A stretch of DNA of 64,000 nt from Parafannyhessea umbonata (lineage in GTDB: Bacteria; Actinomycetota; Coriobacteriia; Coriobacteriales; Atopobiaceae): positions 1-64,000 of the forward strand of contig NZ_FOGP01000001.1 of NCBI RefSeq assembly GCF_900111255.1, in the 5' to 3' direction. Every line of letters starts with the position of its first letter. Position 1 is the first letter of the stretch. Shown here piece by piece: positions 56,953-64,000 of the stretch. The notes beneath the pieces are model-generated. The model was not told the DNA's origin. It saw nothing but the letters and a program-made list of their open reading frames with translations, and ran no database searches. The position numbers and the translations under genes are program-made.

Positions 56953-57906
56953 ATGGCTAGCTCCAAAAACGGTCGCCGCGCGAAGTTCTCGTCCTCTGCC
57001 AAGGTCCTGCGCCCTGGCGAGAAGCGCCCCAAGAAGTCCGAGGCCAAGGCCAAGGCCAAGGGCGAGGGCAACAATGGCGTCAGCGTGTTCGACCTCGATG
57101 CCGGGGAACCTGCGTCTCGAAAGAAGCAGTCTTCCAAGCAGCGCTGGATGGCCGTTCTCGTTGTTGTGTTCGGCGTCGTGATGGCCATCTCGATGATGCT
57201 GCCGTCGCTGTCGGCCATCTTTGCGAACAGCGGGTCTACCGCGAGCCAGGAGCAGAGCCAGACCTCTGACGACGGCGGGTCGGATGATGGCTCCTCCAAG
57301 CAGTACGACACCAGCACCATGGATGGCCTCGACGCCGCCTTCACTGACGTCGCCAAGCCGCTCGAGGACAAGCTCGCGAGCGATCCCCAGAATCTTGCCG
57401 CCCTTCTCAACCTGGGTAACACCTATATGAACTGGGGCTACAACGCAAGCCAGCTCGCCGTGAAGAACGGCATCCCCACCGAGACCGACGCCAGGCACGT
57501 CCTGGACATCTTCGCGAAGGCCATCGGGTACTACGACCAGTACCTCGCCCTCAATGACTCCGCCTCGGTCAAGGTCAACCGCGCGTTGTGCGAGCTGTAC
57601 TCGGCCCAGTCCGACCAGGCCATCGCCGACCTCACCCAGACCACGATCGACAACCCAGACTACGGTCCCGCTTGGGCCAACCTTGGCCTTGCGTATGAGG
57701 CTACCGGAGACCAGGGCAAGGCGAAGGAGGCCTACGAGAAGGCCAAGGAGGTCGACGCCAACGACGAGTACGGCGCCAAGTCCTTCGCGGGCAAGAGGCT
57801 CGTCGCCATGCAGCAGAAGCAGAATCAGGAGACCGAGCAGACGCTCGGCATCGGCCAGACCTCGCAGGGTCTTTCCGACGCGCTCAATGGCGCCGGATCT
57901 CTCTAG
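56953..57906 (+). CDS. Membrane-anchored TPR protein
   Basis: The 317-residue protein has a basic N-terminus (residues 1-65, with KRPKKSEAKAKAKGEG), one membrane helix (about 66-88, AVLVVVFGVVMAISMMLPSL), a Ser/Gln/Asp-rich spacer, and then about three tetratricopeptide repeats (about 130-290, for example DYGPAWANLGLAYEATGDQG and AKEAYEKAKEVDAND). The basic end should stay in the cytoplasm and the repeats face outside. It may be a scaffold for envelope proteins. A STAS protein gene follows after 30 nt and then the Tat genes, on the same strand. Confidence 0.82.
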   Translation: MASSKNGRRAKFSSSAKVLRPGEKRPKKSEAKAKAKGEGNNGVSVFDLDAGEPASRKKQSSKQRWMAVLVVVFGVVMAISMMLPSLSAIFANSGSTASQEQSQTSDDGGSDDGSSKQYDTSTMDGLDAAFTDVAKPLEDKLASDPQNLAALLNLGNTYMNWGYNASQLAVKNGIPTETDARHVLDIFAKAIGYYDQYLALNDSASVKVNRALCELYSAQSDQAIADLTQTTIDNPDYGPAWANLGLAYEATGDQGKAKEAYEKAKEVDANDEYGAKSFAGKRLVAMQQKQNQETEQTLGIGQTSQGLSDALNGAGSL

Positions 57907-57936
57907 CGCGGCTCTGCCAATAGGAAAGCGAGAAGT

Positions 57937-58257
57937 ATGAGCATCAAGATCAACGCCGTCGAAAGCGGCAAGACCATTACCGTCCACGCCGAGGGAGAGG
58001 TCGACGTGTCCAACGCCTCCGAGCTCCGTGACGCGATCGATGCGGCGCTCAAGAAGGCGCCGGAGCGCATTGTGGTCGACCTCGCCGAGGTTCCCTATAT
58101 CGACTCCACCGGCATCGGCGTCCTTGTGGGCGCTGCCCACCACGGACGCGACGAGGGCGTGGCCCTCAGCGTCACCAACCAGCAGAAGAACGTCGCGCGC
58201 GTTCTGGGCATGCTGGGGGTCGAGGGCGAGCTGGGCGCAGGCGACTTTGCCGAGTAG
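57937..58257 (+). CDS. STAS-domain anti-sigma factor antagonist
   Basis: The 106-residue single-domain protein matches SpoIIAA/RsbV-type antagonists: TITVHAEGEVDVSNASELRDAI at the start (motif GEVDVSNASELR), and PYIDSTGIGVLVGA with the phosphorylatable Ser (about residue 56). Dephosphorylated antagonists bind anti-sigma kinases to free a sigma factor. No kinase or sigma factor gene is in the window, so its partner is encoded elsewhere or the domain has another use. AAAGCGAGAAG precedes ATG 57937. Confidence 0.87.
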   Translation: MSIKINAVESGKTITVHAEGEVDVSNASELRDAIDAALKKAPERIVVDLAEVPYIDSTGIGVLVGAAHHGRDEGVALSVTNQQKNVARVLGMLGVEGELGAGDFAE

Positions 58258-58318
58258 GCGTCCGGCGCAATTCGTTCATCGTTTGTAAGTAAGTGACTAC
58301 ACCGCGGGAGGTGTGCGC

Positions 58319-58918
58319 GTGTTTGGTATTGGCGAGACAGAGCTCGTGATCATCGTGGTCTTCGGCTTCTTGCTGTTCGGCCCCGACAAGCTTCCTGGCA
58401 TGGGCAGGACGATTGGGCGTATGCTCAGGCAGTTCAGGGAGGCACAGGAAGGCTTTACCGAGGTCGTTCAGACCGAGGTGATGGATCCTCTCAACCAGGC
58501 CATGAACGAGCCGCTCGATGACAAGCAGCGCGCACGTGCCAAGGCCCGCGCCGATGCGTTCGACGAGGATGCCGACCTCGACGACGACGCCGAGGAGACT
58601 TCCACCAAGAAGACCGAGACCTTCGCGGAGCGCAAGGCGCGCCTCGCAAAGGAGAAGGCCGAGCGCGAGGCGGCTGAGGCCGCCGCGGAGGCCAAGGATG
58701 CCGACGGCTCCGAGCAGGTGGGCTCCGACGGCGCTGACTCTGATGCCGACGCCGACGATGCCGCTCCCGCCGCAGAGGCTCCCGAGCCGGCAGAGCCCGC
58801 CAAGCCTGACACGAGCGCGGCCGCGCTCTACGCCATGATGCCGAAGGCGCACGCGCCCAAGGCCAAGGAGGATGAGGCTGACGCAGAGAGCCAGGACGCA
58901 GAGGGAGGCGAGCAGTAA
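58319..58918 (+). CDS. TatA/TatB-family protein with long acidic tail
   Basis: The 199-residue component of the twin-arginine translocase has the usual N-terminal membrane helix and amphipathic helix: IGETELVIIVVFGFLLFGPDKLPGMGRTIGR (parts FGIGETELVIIV and LFGPDKLPGMGR). The remainder is a long Ala/Glu/Asp-rich acidic tail (about residues 60-199), far more than the 30-60 residues of typical TatA. GTG 58319 lies 7 nt after GGGAGG; GTG 58313 is too close to it. It overlaps tatC by TAATG. With tatC it probably forms a two-component TatAC system, but another TatA/B gene could be elsewhere. Confidence 0.85.
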   Translation: MFGIGETELVIIVVFGFLLFGPDKLPGMGRTIGRMLRQFREAQEGFTEVVQTEVMDPLNQAMNEPLDDKQRARAKARADAFDEDADLDDDAEETSTKKTETFAERKARLAKEKAEREAAEAAAEAKDADGSEQVGSDGADSDADADDAAPAAEAPEPAEPAKPDTSAAALYAMMPKAHAPKAKEDEADAESQDAEGGEQ

Positions 58919-59721
58919 TGCCTATCGGACCAGCACGTATGCCCCTTATGGATCACCTTGGCGAGCTGAGGCGCCGCCTCACGATCATCGTGGTCTCACT
59001 GATTATCACGGCCGTAGTCGTCTATGCCGCTACGCCCACGCTGATCGACATCATGATCGACCCCATCCGCTCCTCGCTTCCCGAGGGCACCTCGCTCACG
59101 GTCCTGTCCGTCTTGGGCGGCTTCACGATCCGCTTCAAGGTCGCGCTCTTCTTCGGCATGATCATCTGCACGCCGATCATCATCTGGGAGGTCATGGCCT
59201 TCTTCCTTCCTGCGCTTAAGCCCAACGAGCGCAAGTGGGTCGTGCCCACGGTTGCGGCCATGGTCGCCCTGTTCTTCCTGGGTATGATCTTCTGCTACTT
59301 CATCATCCAGAACGCTGCGGTCGGCTGGATGATTGACCAGTCGACCGAGTTCGCCGGCGTCATCGCCGACGCCGTCGACTACCTAAACATCATGATGATG
59401 CTCGAGATTGGCTTCGGCCTTGCCTTCCAGCTTCCCCTTGTCATCTTCTACCTGTCCATTCTGCACCTGGTTCCGTACAAGACCTTCCGCTCCCAGTGGC
59501 GCTACATCTACGTCGGACTGATGATCCTCTCCGGCGTCGTCACCCCGGATGCCTCACCCGTGACCATGGTCCTCATGTTCGCGGCGCTCATCTCGCTCTA
59601 CGAGGTCGCGCTTGCGGTTGCGCGCTACGTGCTCATAGCACGCGATGGCAAGGAGTCGCTCAAGTGGACCAGAGAAGAGTACTCGGACCACAAGTACGAG
59701 CAGGAAATGGCAAACATGTAA
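58918..59721 (+). CDS. tatC: Sec-independent protein translocase TatC
   Basis: The 267-residue six-helix membrane protein is the receptor of twin-arginine signal peptides. It has MPLMDHLGELRRRL (motif I, with the signal-binding Glu) near residue 8, FGMIICTPIIIWEVMAFFLPAL, and YLNIMMMLEIGFGLAFQLPLV with the second conserved Glu (about 169), and ends in a charged tail. The ATG overlaps the tatA/B stop (TAATG at 58916-58920), showing translational coupling. A hairpin follows. Confidence 0.94.
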   Translation: MPIGPARMPLMDHLGELRRRLTIIVVSLIITAVVVYAATPTLIDIMIDPIRSSLPEGTSLTVLSVLGGFTIRFKVALFFGMIICTPIIIWEVMAFFLPALKPNERKWVVPTVAAMVALFFLGMIFCYFIIQNAAVGWMIDQSTEFAGVIADAVDYLNIMMMLEIGFGLAFQLPLVIFYLSILHLVPYKTFRSQWRYIYVGLMILSGVVTPDASPVTMVLMFAALISLYEVALAVARYVLIARDGKESLKWTREEYSDHKYEQEMANM

Positions 59722-59725
59722 GCTT

Positions 59726-59751
59726 CGATTGGCGCCGAGAGGCGCCAATCG
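59726..59751 (+). terminator. Hairpin after tatC
   Basis: CGATTGGCGCC and GGCGCCAATCG (59726-59736 and 59741-59751) form a perfect 11-bp stem with a GAGA loop. No T-run follows, so the topA gene may be partly co-transcribed. Confidence 0.55.
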
Positions 59752-59803
59752 GGTATAAGAGGAACCATAAGGAATTGATTCGACAAGAAGGTTTGGTGTC
59801 CCG

Positions 59804-62386
59804 TTGAAGCTTGTAGTCACCGAGAAGAACGATGCTGCCCAGCAGATTGCGAGGCTTCTTGCAAATGCAGGTAAGCCCAAGCAGGACAAGGTGTATGACA
59901 CCCCCGTCTATCGCTTTACGGTCGATGGCGAGGAGTGGGTCAACATCGGTCTGAGGGGTCACATCCTGGCTCCCGACTTTGCCCGCGAGCTTCACTACAG
60001 CAAGAAGGAAGGCTGGACCGCCGTTACCGCTGAGGGCGAGATTCTGCCCGCTAGCCTACCCGATACCCTGGCGCGTCCTCCCTACGACACCAAACGCAAG
60101 CCCTTCCTCAAGGATGGCGTTGACATCAAGGGATGGAAGGTCCCCAGCCTGCCGTATCTCATCTGGGCTCCCATCGAGAAGCAGCCAGCCGAGAAGGGCA
60201 TCATTCGCGCGCTCAAGAACCTTGCCAAGAAGGCGGACTCCATCGTTATCGCGACGGACTTCGACCGCGAGGGCGAGCTCATCGGATCCGACGCCCTGCG
60301 CCAGATGCGCGAGGTCGCGCCCGACACGCCCGTCTCGCGCGCCCGCTACTCCGCCTTCACCAAGCCTGAGATCGAGCATGCCTTCAACAATCTGGTCGAC
60401 CTCGACCAGAACCTCGCCGATGCCGGCGAGTCCCGCCAGTACATCGACCTCATCTGGGGCGCCGTCCTGACGCGCTACCTCACGATGGCCCGCTTCGGCG
60501 GCCTCGGCAACGTGCGCTCGGCAGGCCGCGTCCAGACGCCGACGCTTGCCATCGTGGTCGAGAAGGAGCGTGAGCGCAACGCGTTCGTCCCCGAGGACTA
60601 CTGGGTGCTCTCTGGCGCGCTCGCCCCCAAGGGCTCCGACGACGACGGCTTCAAAGTCACGCATGCCACGGCTCGCTTTACCGACGAGCAGAAGGCGAAC
60701 GCCGCCTTCGACCACGTGCGCGACGCAAAGGTTGCCACCGTCACCAATGTCGAGCGCAAGAGCCGCACCAACAAGCCGCCCGTGCCGTTCAACACCACGT
60801 CGCTGCAGACCGCCGCGGCAGCCGAGGGCATCAGCCCCGCACGCACCATGCGTCTTGCCGAGTCCCTCTACATGGACGGCCTCATCTCGTACCCGCGCGT
60901 CGACAACACGGTCTATCCCAAGTCGCTCGACCTCAAGGATGTTGTCAAGACGCTCTCGGCCGTGCCTCAGTACCGTCCCGTCTGCACGGACCTCCTGTCG
61001 AAGGAGAGCCTGACCGCAACCCGCGGTAAGCAGGAGACGACGGACCACCCGCCCATCTACCCCACCGGCGCAGCCGATCCCGACAAGCTCGAGGGTCCCG
61101 CCTGGAGGCTCTACAACCTGATTGCCCGCCGCTTCCTGGCGACGCTCTCCGAGCCGTCGGTCACCGAGAGCACCAAGTTCTCCTTCGACGTGGAAGGCGA
61201 GCCCTTCTCCGCTTCGGGCACCGTCCTCGTCAAGCCGGGATTCCGAGCGATCTACCCCTACGGAATGAAGAAGGACGAGCAGCTTCCTGCCCTCGAGGTG
61301 GGGGACTCCTGCGACGTTCGCAAGATGGACCTCGAGGCCAAGCAGACCGAGCCTCCGGCGCGCTACAGCCAGGGTCGTCTCATCGCCGAGATGGAGAAGA
61401 GGGGTCTGGGCACGAAGTCCACGCGTGCCTCCATCATCCAGCGACTCTACGATGTCAAGTACCTCAAGAACGACCCGTGCGAGCCCAGCCAGCTGGGCAT
61501 GGCCATCATCGACGCCCTCACGAAGTACGCGCCTCACATCACGAGCCCCGATATGACGGCCGTCCTCGAGTCTGACATGACCAGGGTGGCCGCCGGCGAG
61601 GACACGCAGGACGACGTCGTCAGGCACTCGCGCACGCTGCTGTCCGGCATGATCGACGCCCTCATCGAGCACAAGGACGACCTGGGCGACGCCATCGCCG
61701 ACGCCGTCACCGCCGACGCCAAGGTGGGCGTCTGTCCCAAGTGCGGCAGGGACCTCGTCATGAAGACCTCCGCCAAGAACCGCTCGAGCTTCATCGGCTG
61801 CATGGGCTGGCCCGACTGCGACGTGACCTATCCCGTCCCCAGCCGCGTGAAGGTCATCCCCATCGAAGGGGAGCAGGGTGTCTGCCCCGTCTGCGGCGCG
61901 CCCCGGATCAAGTGCCAGCCCTTCCGCAGCCGCGCGTACGAGATCTGCGTCAACCCCGCCTGCGAGACCAACCGCGAGCCCGACGTCAAGGTGGGCGAGT
62001 GTCCCGTCTGCGCCGCCGCCGGCAAGCACGGCGACCTCATCGCCCACAAGAGCGAGCGCACGGGCAAGCGCTTCATTCGCTGCGAGAACTACGACGTCTG
62101 CAGCGTCAGCTACCCGCTGCCCCAGCGCGGCGAGCTCCACGCTACGGGCGAGACGTGCCCGGATTGTGGTGCCCCCATCGTCGAGGTCGTCACCCAGCGT
62201 GGCCCGTGGCGCATCTGCGTTAACATGGACTGCCCCGGCAAGGAGAAGAAGGCCGCGGCCAAGGGCCGTGGCACGAGCCGCAAGACCAAGGGCGGCTCCA
62301 AGGGCACGGCCAAGAGTTCGTCGAAGAGCACCTCGAAGAGTGCCTCCAAGGGCGGCTCCAAGGGCGGCAAGCGCTCCTCCAAGTAG
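59804..62386 (+). CDS. topA: DNA topoisomerase I, archaeal type
   Basis: The 860-residue type IA topoisomerase relaxes negative supercoils. It starts with a Toprim domain (KLVVTEKNDAAQQIARLL, then ATDFDREGELIG at residues 150-161). The active-site Tyr is Y363 in LISYPRVDNTVYPKSLDL, matching the archaeal pattern (S-Y-P-R-T-D-N-T) rather than the bacterial one (T-Y-M-R-T-D-S). Four zinc motifs of the CPxC...C-x4-C type follow (about residues 640-810), and a Lys/Gly/Ser-rich tail ends it (about 816-860). The start is TTG 59804 with AAGAAGG upstream. It appears to be the main topoisomerase I locus. Confidence 0.9.
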   Translation: MKLVVTEKNDAAQQIARLLANAGKPKQDKVYDTPVYRFTVDGEEWVNIGLRGHILAPDFARELHYSKKEGWTAVTAEGEILPASLPDTLARPPYDTKRKPFLKDGVDIKGWKVPSLPYLIWAPIEKQPAEKGIIRALKNLAKKADSIVIATDFDREGELIGSDALRQMREVAPDTPVSRARYSAFTKPEIEHAFNNLVDLDQNLADAGESRQYIDLIWGAVLTRYLTMARFGGLGNVRSAGRVQTPTLAIVVEKERERNAFVPEDYWVLSGALAPKGSDDDGFKVTHATARFTDEQKANAAFDHVRDAKVATVTNVERKSRTNKPPVPFNTTSLQTAAAAEGISPARTMRLAESLYMDGLISYPRVDNTVYPKSLDLKDVVKTLSAVPQYRPVCTDLLSKESLTATRGKQETTDHPPIYPTGAADPDKLEGPAWRLYNLIARRFLATLSEPSVTESTKFSFDVEGEPFSASGTVLVKPGFRAIYPYGMKKDEQLPALEVGDSCDVRKMDLEAKQTEPPARYSQGRLIAEMEKRGLGTKSTRASIIQRLYDVKYLKNDPCEPSQLGMAIIDALTKYAPHITSPDMTAVLESDMTRVAAGEDTQDDVVRHSRTLLSGMIDALIEHKDDLGDAIADAVTADAKVGVCPKCGRDLVMKTSAKNRSSFIGCMGWPDCDVTYPVPSRVKVIPIEGEQGVCPVCGAPRIKCQPFRSRAYEICVNPACETNREPDVKVGECPVCAAAGKHGDLIAHKSERTGKRFIRCENYDVCSVSYPLPQRGELHATGETCPDCGAPIVEVVTQRGPWRICVNMDCPGKEKKAAAKGRGTSRKTKGGSKGTAKSSSKSTSKSASKGGSKGGKRSSK

Positions 62387-62409
62387 CCGGGTTCTGAGGG
62401 GAGAAGGAC

Positions 62410-63099
62410 TTGAGCTCTGCTGCTGACACAACCAGGGGTGCGTTCGTAACGCTCGAGGGCGTCGACGGTGCCGGGAAGACCACCCAGGCCGACGCGCTCG
62501 CACGCTCTCTCGAGGCCATGGGTCGCGAGGTGGTGCGCCTGCGAGAGCCTGGGGGAACGCCGATTTCCGAGAAGATCCGAGCCATCCTGCTCGACCCCGA
62601 CAACGTCGCCATGACGGACGAGTGCGAGCTTCTGCTCTATGAGGCTTCCCGCGCGCAGCTGGTGAGGCAAACCGTCGTGCCTGCCCTCAAGCGCGGTGCC
62701 GTCGTGCTGTGCGACAGGTTCTACGATTCCACCTATGCATACCAGGCAGGCGGGCGACAGCTTGACGAGACGCTGGTCGACCGCTGTAACGAGCTCGGCA
62801 GCTGCGGCGTCAAGCCCGACGCCACCGTCGTGTTCGACATCGATCCCGCCCGCGCCTTCGCACGAGCCACCAAGGACGGTGCCGATCGACTCGAGGAGGA
62901 GGGGCTCGCGTTCCAGCGTCGCGTTCGCGAGGCCTACCTGAGGCTCGCCGAGCGCGAGGGCGGGCGCCTGCGCGTGATCGACGCCTCGGGAAGCCCGGAT
63001 GAGGTCTTCTTGCGCCTGCGCGATGCGCTCTCGGATGTTCTTTTGGTGACAGACGACGCAAGGGGCGCCTTCGAAAGGGGTGTCGGCGATGTCCGCTAA
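62410..63099 (+). CDS. tmk: Thymidylate kinase
   Basis: The 229-residue enzyme phosphorylates dTMP to dTDP. It has the P-loop LEGVDGAGKTTQ (residues 15-26), the LREPGGTPISEKIR segment, and CDRFYDSTYAYQAGG (D-R-Y/F) for nucleotide specificity, and a lid region with REGADR-like KDGADRLE. The start is TTG 62410 with GGAGAAGGAC upstream. It follows topA by 23 nt and overlaps the delta' gene by 11 nt, so topA-tmk-holB is an operon for DNA topology, dTTP supply and replication. Confidence 0.94.
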   Translation: MSSAADTTRGAFVTLEGVDGAGKTTQADALARSLEAMGREVVRLREPGGTPISEKIRAILLDPDNVAMTDECELLLYEASRAQLVRQTVVPALKRGAVVLCDRFYDSTYAYQAGGRQLDETLVDRCNELGSCGVKPDATVVFDIDPARAFARATKDGADRLEEEGLAFQRRVREAYLRLAEREGGRLRVIDASGSPDEVFLRLRDALSDVLLVTDDARGAFERGVGDVR

Positions 63100-64000
63100 C
63101 GTCTCTGCGGCCGCGGCCCCCAAGGCCCTCGAGGCCCTGGCACAGCAGCCCCGCGTACAGAGGTTCTTCTCGGCTGCGGTGGCCGAGGGGCGCCTGAGCC
63201 ACGCCTACCTGTTCGTCGGTGCGCCGGGCTCGGGCATGAAGGAGTCGGCCTGCGCCATCGCGCAGTGCGTGGTCTGCCCCAATGGCGGAGACGCCAGCTG
63301 CGACGAGTGCATTCGTGTCGCGCACCGCACGCACCCCGACGTCCGATGGCTCTCCCCGCAGAGCGTCTCGGGCTATCTGGTCTCGCAGGTGCGTGATCTC
63401 ATCGAGGACGTCTCGCTGGCGCCCGTGCGTGCATCGTCGAAGGTCTACGTTCTCGACGACGTTGGCATGCTTCGGGGGACGGCTGCAAACGCCCTGCTCA
63501 AGACTATTGAGGAGCCGCCGGCGGGCGTCGTGTTCATCCTCATTGCGCGTACCGTGGCGAGCGTCCTGCCCACCATCGTCTCGCGCTGCCAGGTCATTCC
63601 CTTCTCGATCGTTTCGCCGGACGCGGCCGAGAAGGCCGTCGAGCTCGCCTGTGGCGCGACGGCCACCGAGGCCAGGATCGCGCTCTCCGTGGCGCAGACC
63701 CCGGAGCGTGCGGCGGAGTTCCTGAAGTCGATGGATCGCCGACAGGTCCGCAGGATCGTCGTCAGGGTCCTGGGCGAGCTTGAGCGTGACGACTCCTGGG
63801 ACGTGCTCAAGGCGGCCAAGGAGATAGTCGAGGCAGTTCGCGTTCCGCTTGGCGACCTGAGGGACGCTCAGGAGAAGGCTCTCGACGAGAACTCCGACTA
63901 CCTTGCCAAGTCGGCCATGAAGCGAATCGAGGACGCGAACAAGCGCGAGCTAACCGCGCGCGAGCGTTCGGGTATGATGGAGGCGCTTGCGGCCGCGGAC
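63089..64000 (+). CDS. holB: DNA polymerase III delta' subunit, partial at right edge
   Basis: The visible 304 residues are the clamp-loader delta' subunit; the gene continues past 64000. It has RLSHAYLFVGAPGSGMKESA (P-loop-like, with Met where Lys is expected after GxxGxG, consistent with the non-hydrolysing delta' subunit), a zinc module CVVCPNGGDASCDECIR, KVYVLDDVGMLRGTAANALLK and the sensor-1 motif TIVSRCQVIPF. It forms the clamp loader with delta and tau/gamma. The ATG lies inside the tmk end (63089-63099 overlap), so translation is coupled. Confidence 0.88.
   Translation, partial: MSANVSAAAAPKALEALAQQPRVQRFFSAAVAEGRLSHAYLFVGAPGSGMKESACAIAQCVVCPNGGDASCDECIRVAHRTHPDVRWLSPQSVSGYLVSQVRDLIEDVSLAPVRASSKVYVLDDVGMLRGTAANALLKTIEEPPAGVVFILIARTVASVLPTIVSRCQVIPFSIVSPDAAEKAVELACGATATEARIALSVAQTPERAAEFLKSMDRRQVRRIVVRVLGELERDDSWDVLKAAKEIVEAVRVPLGDLRDAQEKALDENSDYLAKSAMKRIEDANKRELTARERSGMMEALAAAD

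Overview
This 64 kb window is continuous chromosome of a high-GC, fermentative, probably strictly anaerobic actinobacterium. The best fit is the class Coriobacteriia (Olsenella/Atopobiaceae-like). That placement is an inference from several things: pyruvate formate-lyase with its activase, an Fnr-type regulator, a split AICAR transformylase plus PurO-type IMP cyclohydrolase, an archaeal-type topoisomerase I, an XRE-aminotransferase fusion, and LuxS. No rRNA or tRNA gene is present to confirm it. I recognise 63 protein genes, two of them cut by the window edges. Most are housekeeping or accessory metabolic genes in short operons separated by strong hairpins.

Layout. 1-300: the end of an IS3-like element. 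0.3-4.4 kb: pflB, pflA and an Fnr-family regulator; a perfect Fnr box lies upstream of pflA at class II spacing. 4.5-6.2 kb: a small XRE regulator with a membrane protein, then a LUD-domain protein. 6.2-8.8 kb: a metal-homeostasis locus (CobW GTPase, ArsR regulator with two tandem operators, ZIP transporter). 8.8-12.5 kb: an L-2-hydroxyacid dehydrogenase, a MATE pump and a Gfo/Idh oxidoreductase. 12.5-14.6 kb: purO-purH behind a ZTP riboswitch. 14.8-20.6 kb: a YdjM-like protein, an esterase, a TetM-like GTPase, trmL, a proline iminopeptidase and a degenerate peptide deformylase. 20.6-22.4 kb: two AT-richer non-coding stretches around a hydrolase-fold protein without its nucleophile. 22.4-30.3 kb: the XRE-aminotransferase fusion, a TIM-barrel protein, redox proteins, a threonine dehydratase-like enzyme, a HAD phosphatase, and a pseudo-esterase carrying a coiled coil and a histone H1-like tail. 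30-45 kb: acetyltransferases, an HxlR regulator, a CPBP protease, dCMP deaminase, enolase, an M16C peptidase, transporters, UspA, UppP, a Nudix enzyme and a low-Mr phosphatase. 45-55 kb: a CDF exporter, PcrA, MscS, Pfs-LuxS, DegV and NhaA. 55-64 kb: an aminotransferase, a TPR protein, a STAS protein, TatA/B-TatC, topoisomerase I, thymidylate kinase and DNA polymerase III delta'.

How it fits together. Mixed-acid fermentation is visible from enolase through pyruvate formate-lyase and a lactate-type dehydrogenase, with an oxygen-responsive regulator probably acting at pfl. Purine synthesis is wired to its own intermediate (ZMP/ZTP) by the riboswitch. Pfs and LuxS recycle S-adenosylhomocysteine and make AI-2. 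The most unusual content is in 20-30 kb. There, three proteins with enzyme folds have each lost one catalytic residue, one of them is fused to a DNA-binding-like tail, and a transcription-factor domain is fused to an alanine aminotransferase. Ten or so transcripts appear to start from a TA(T/G)ACT -10 element.
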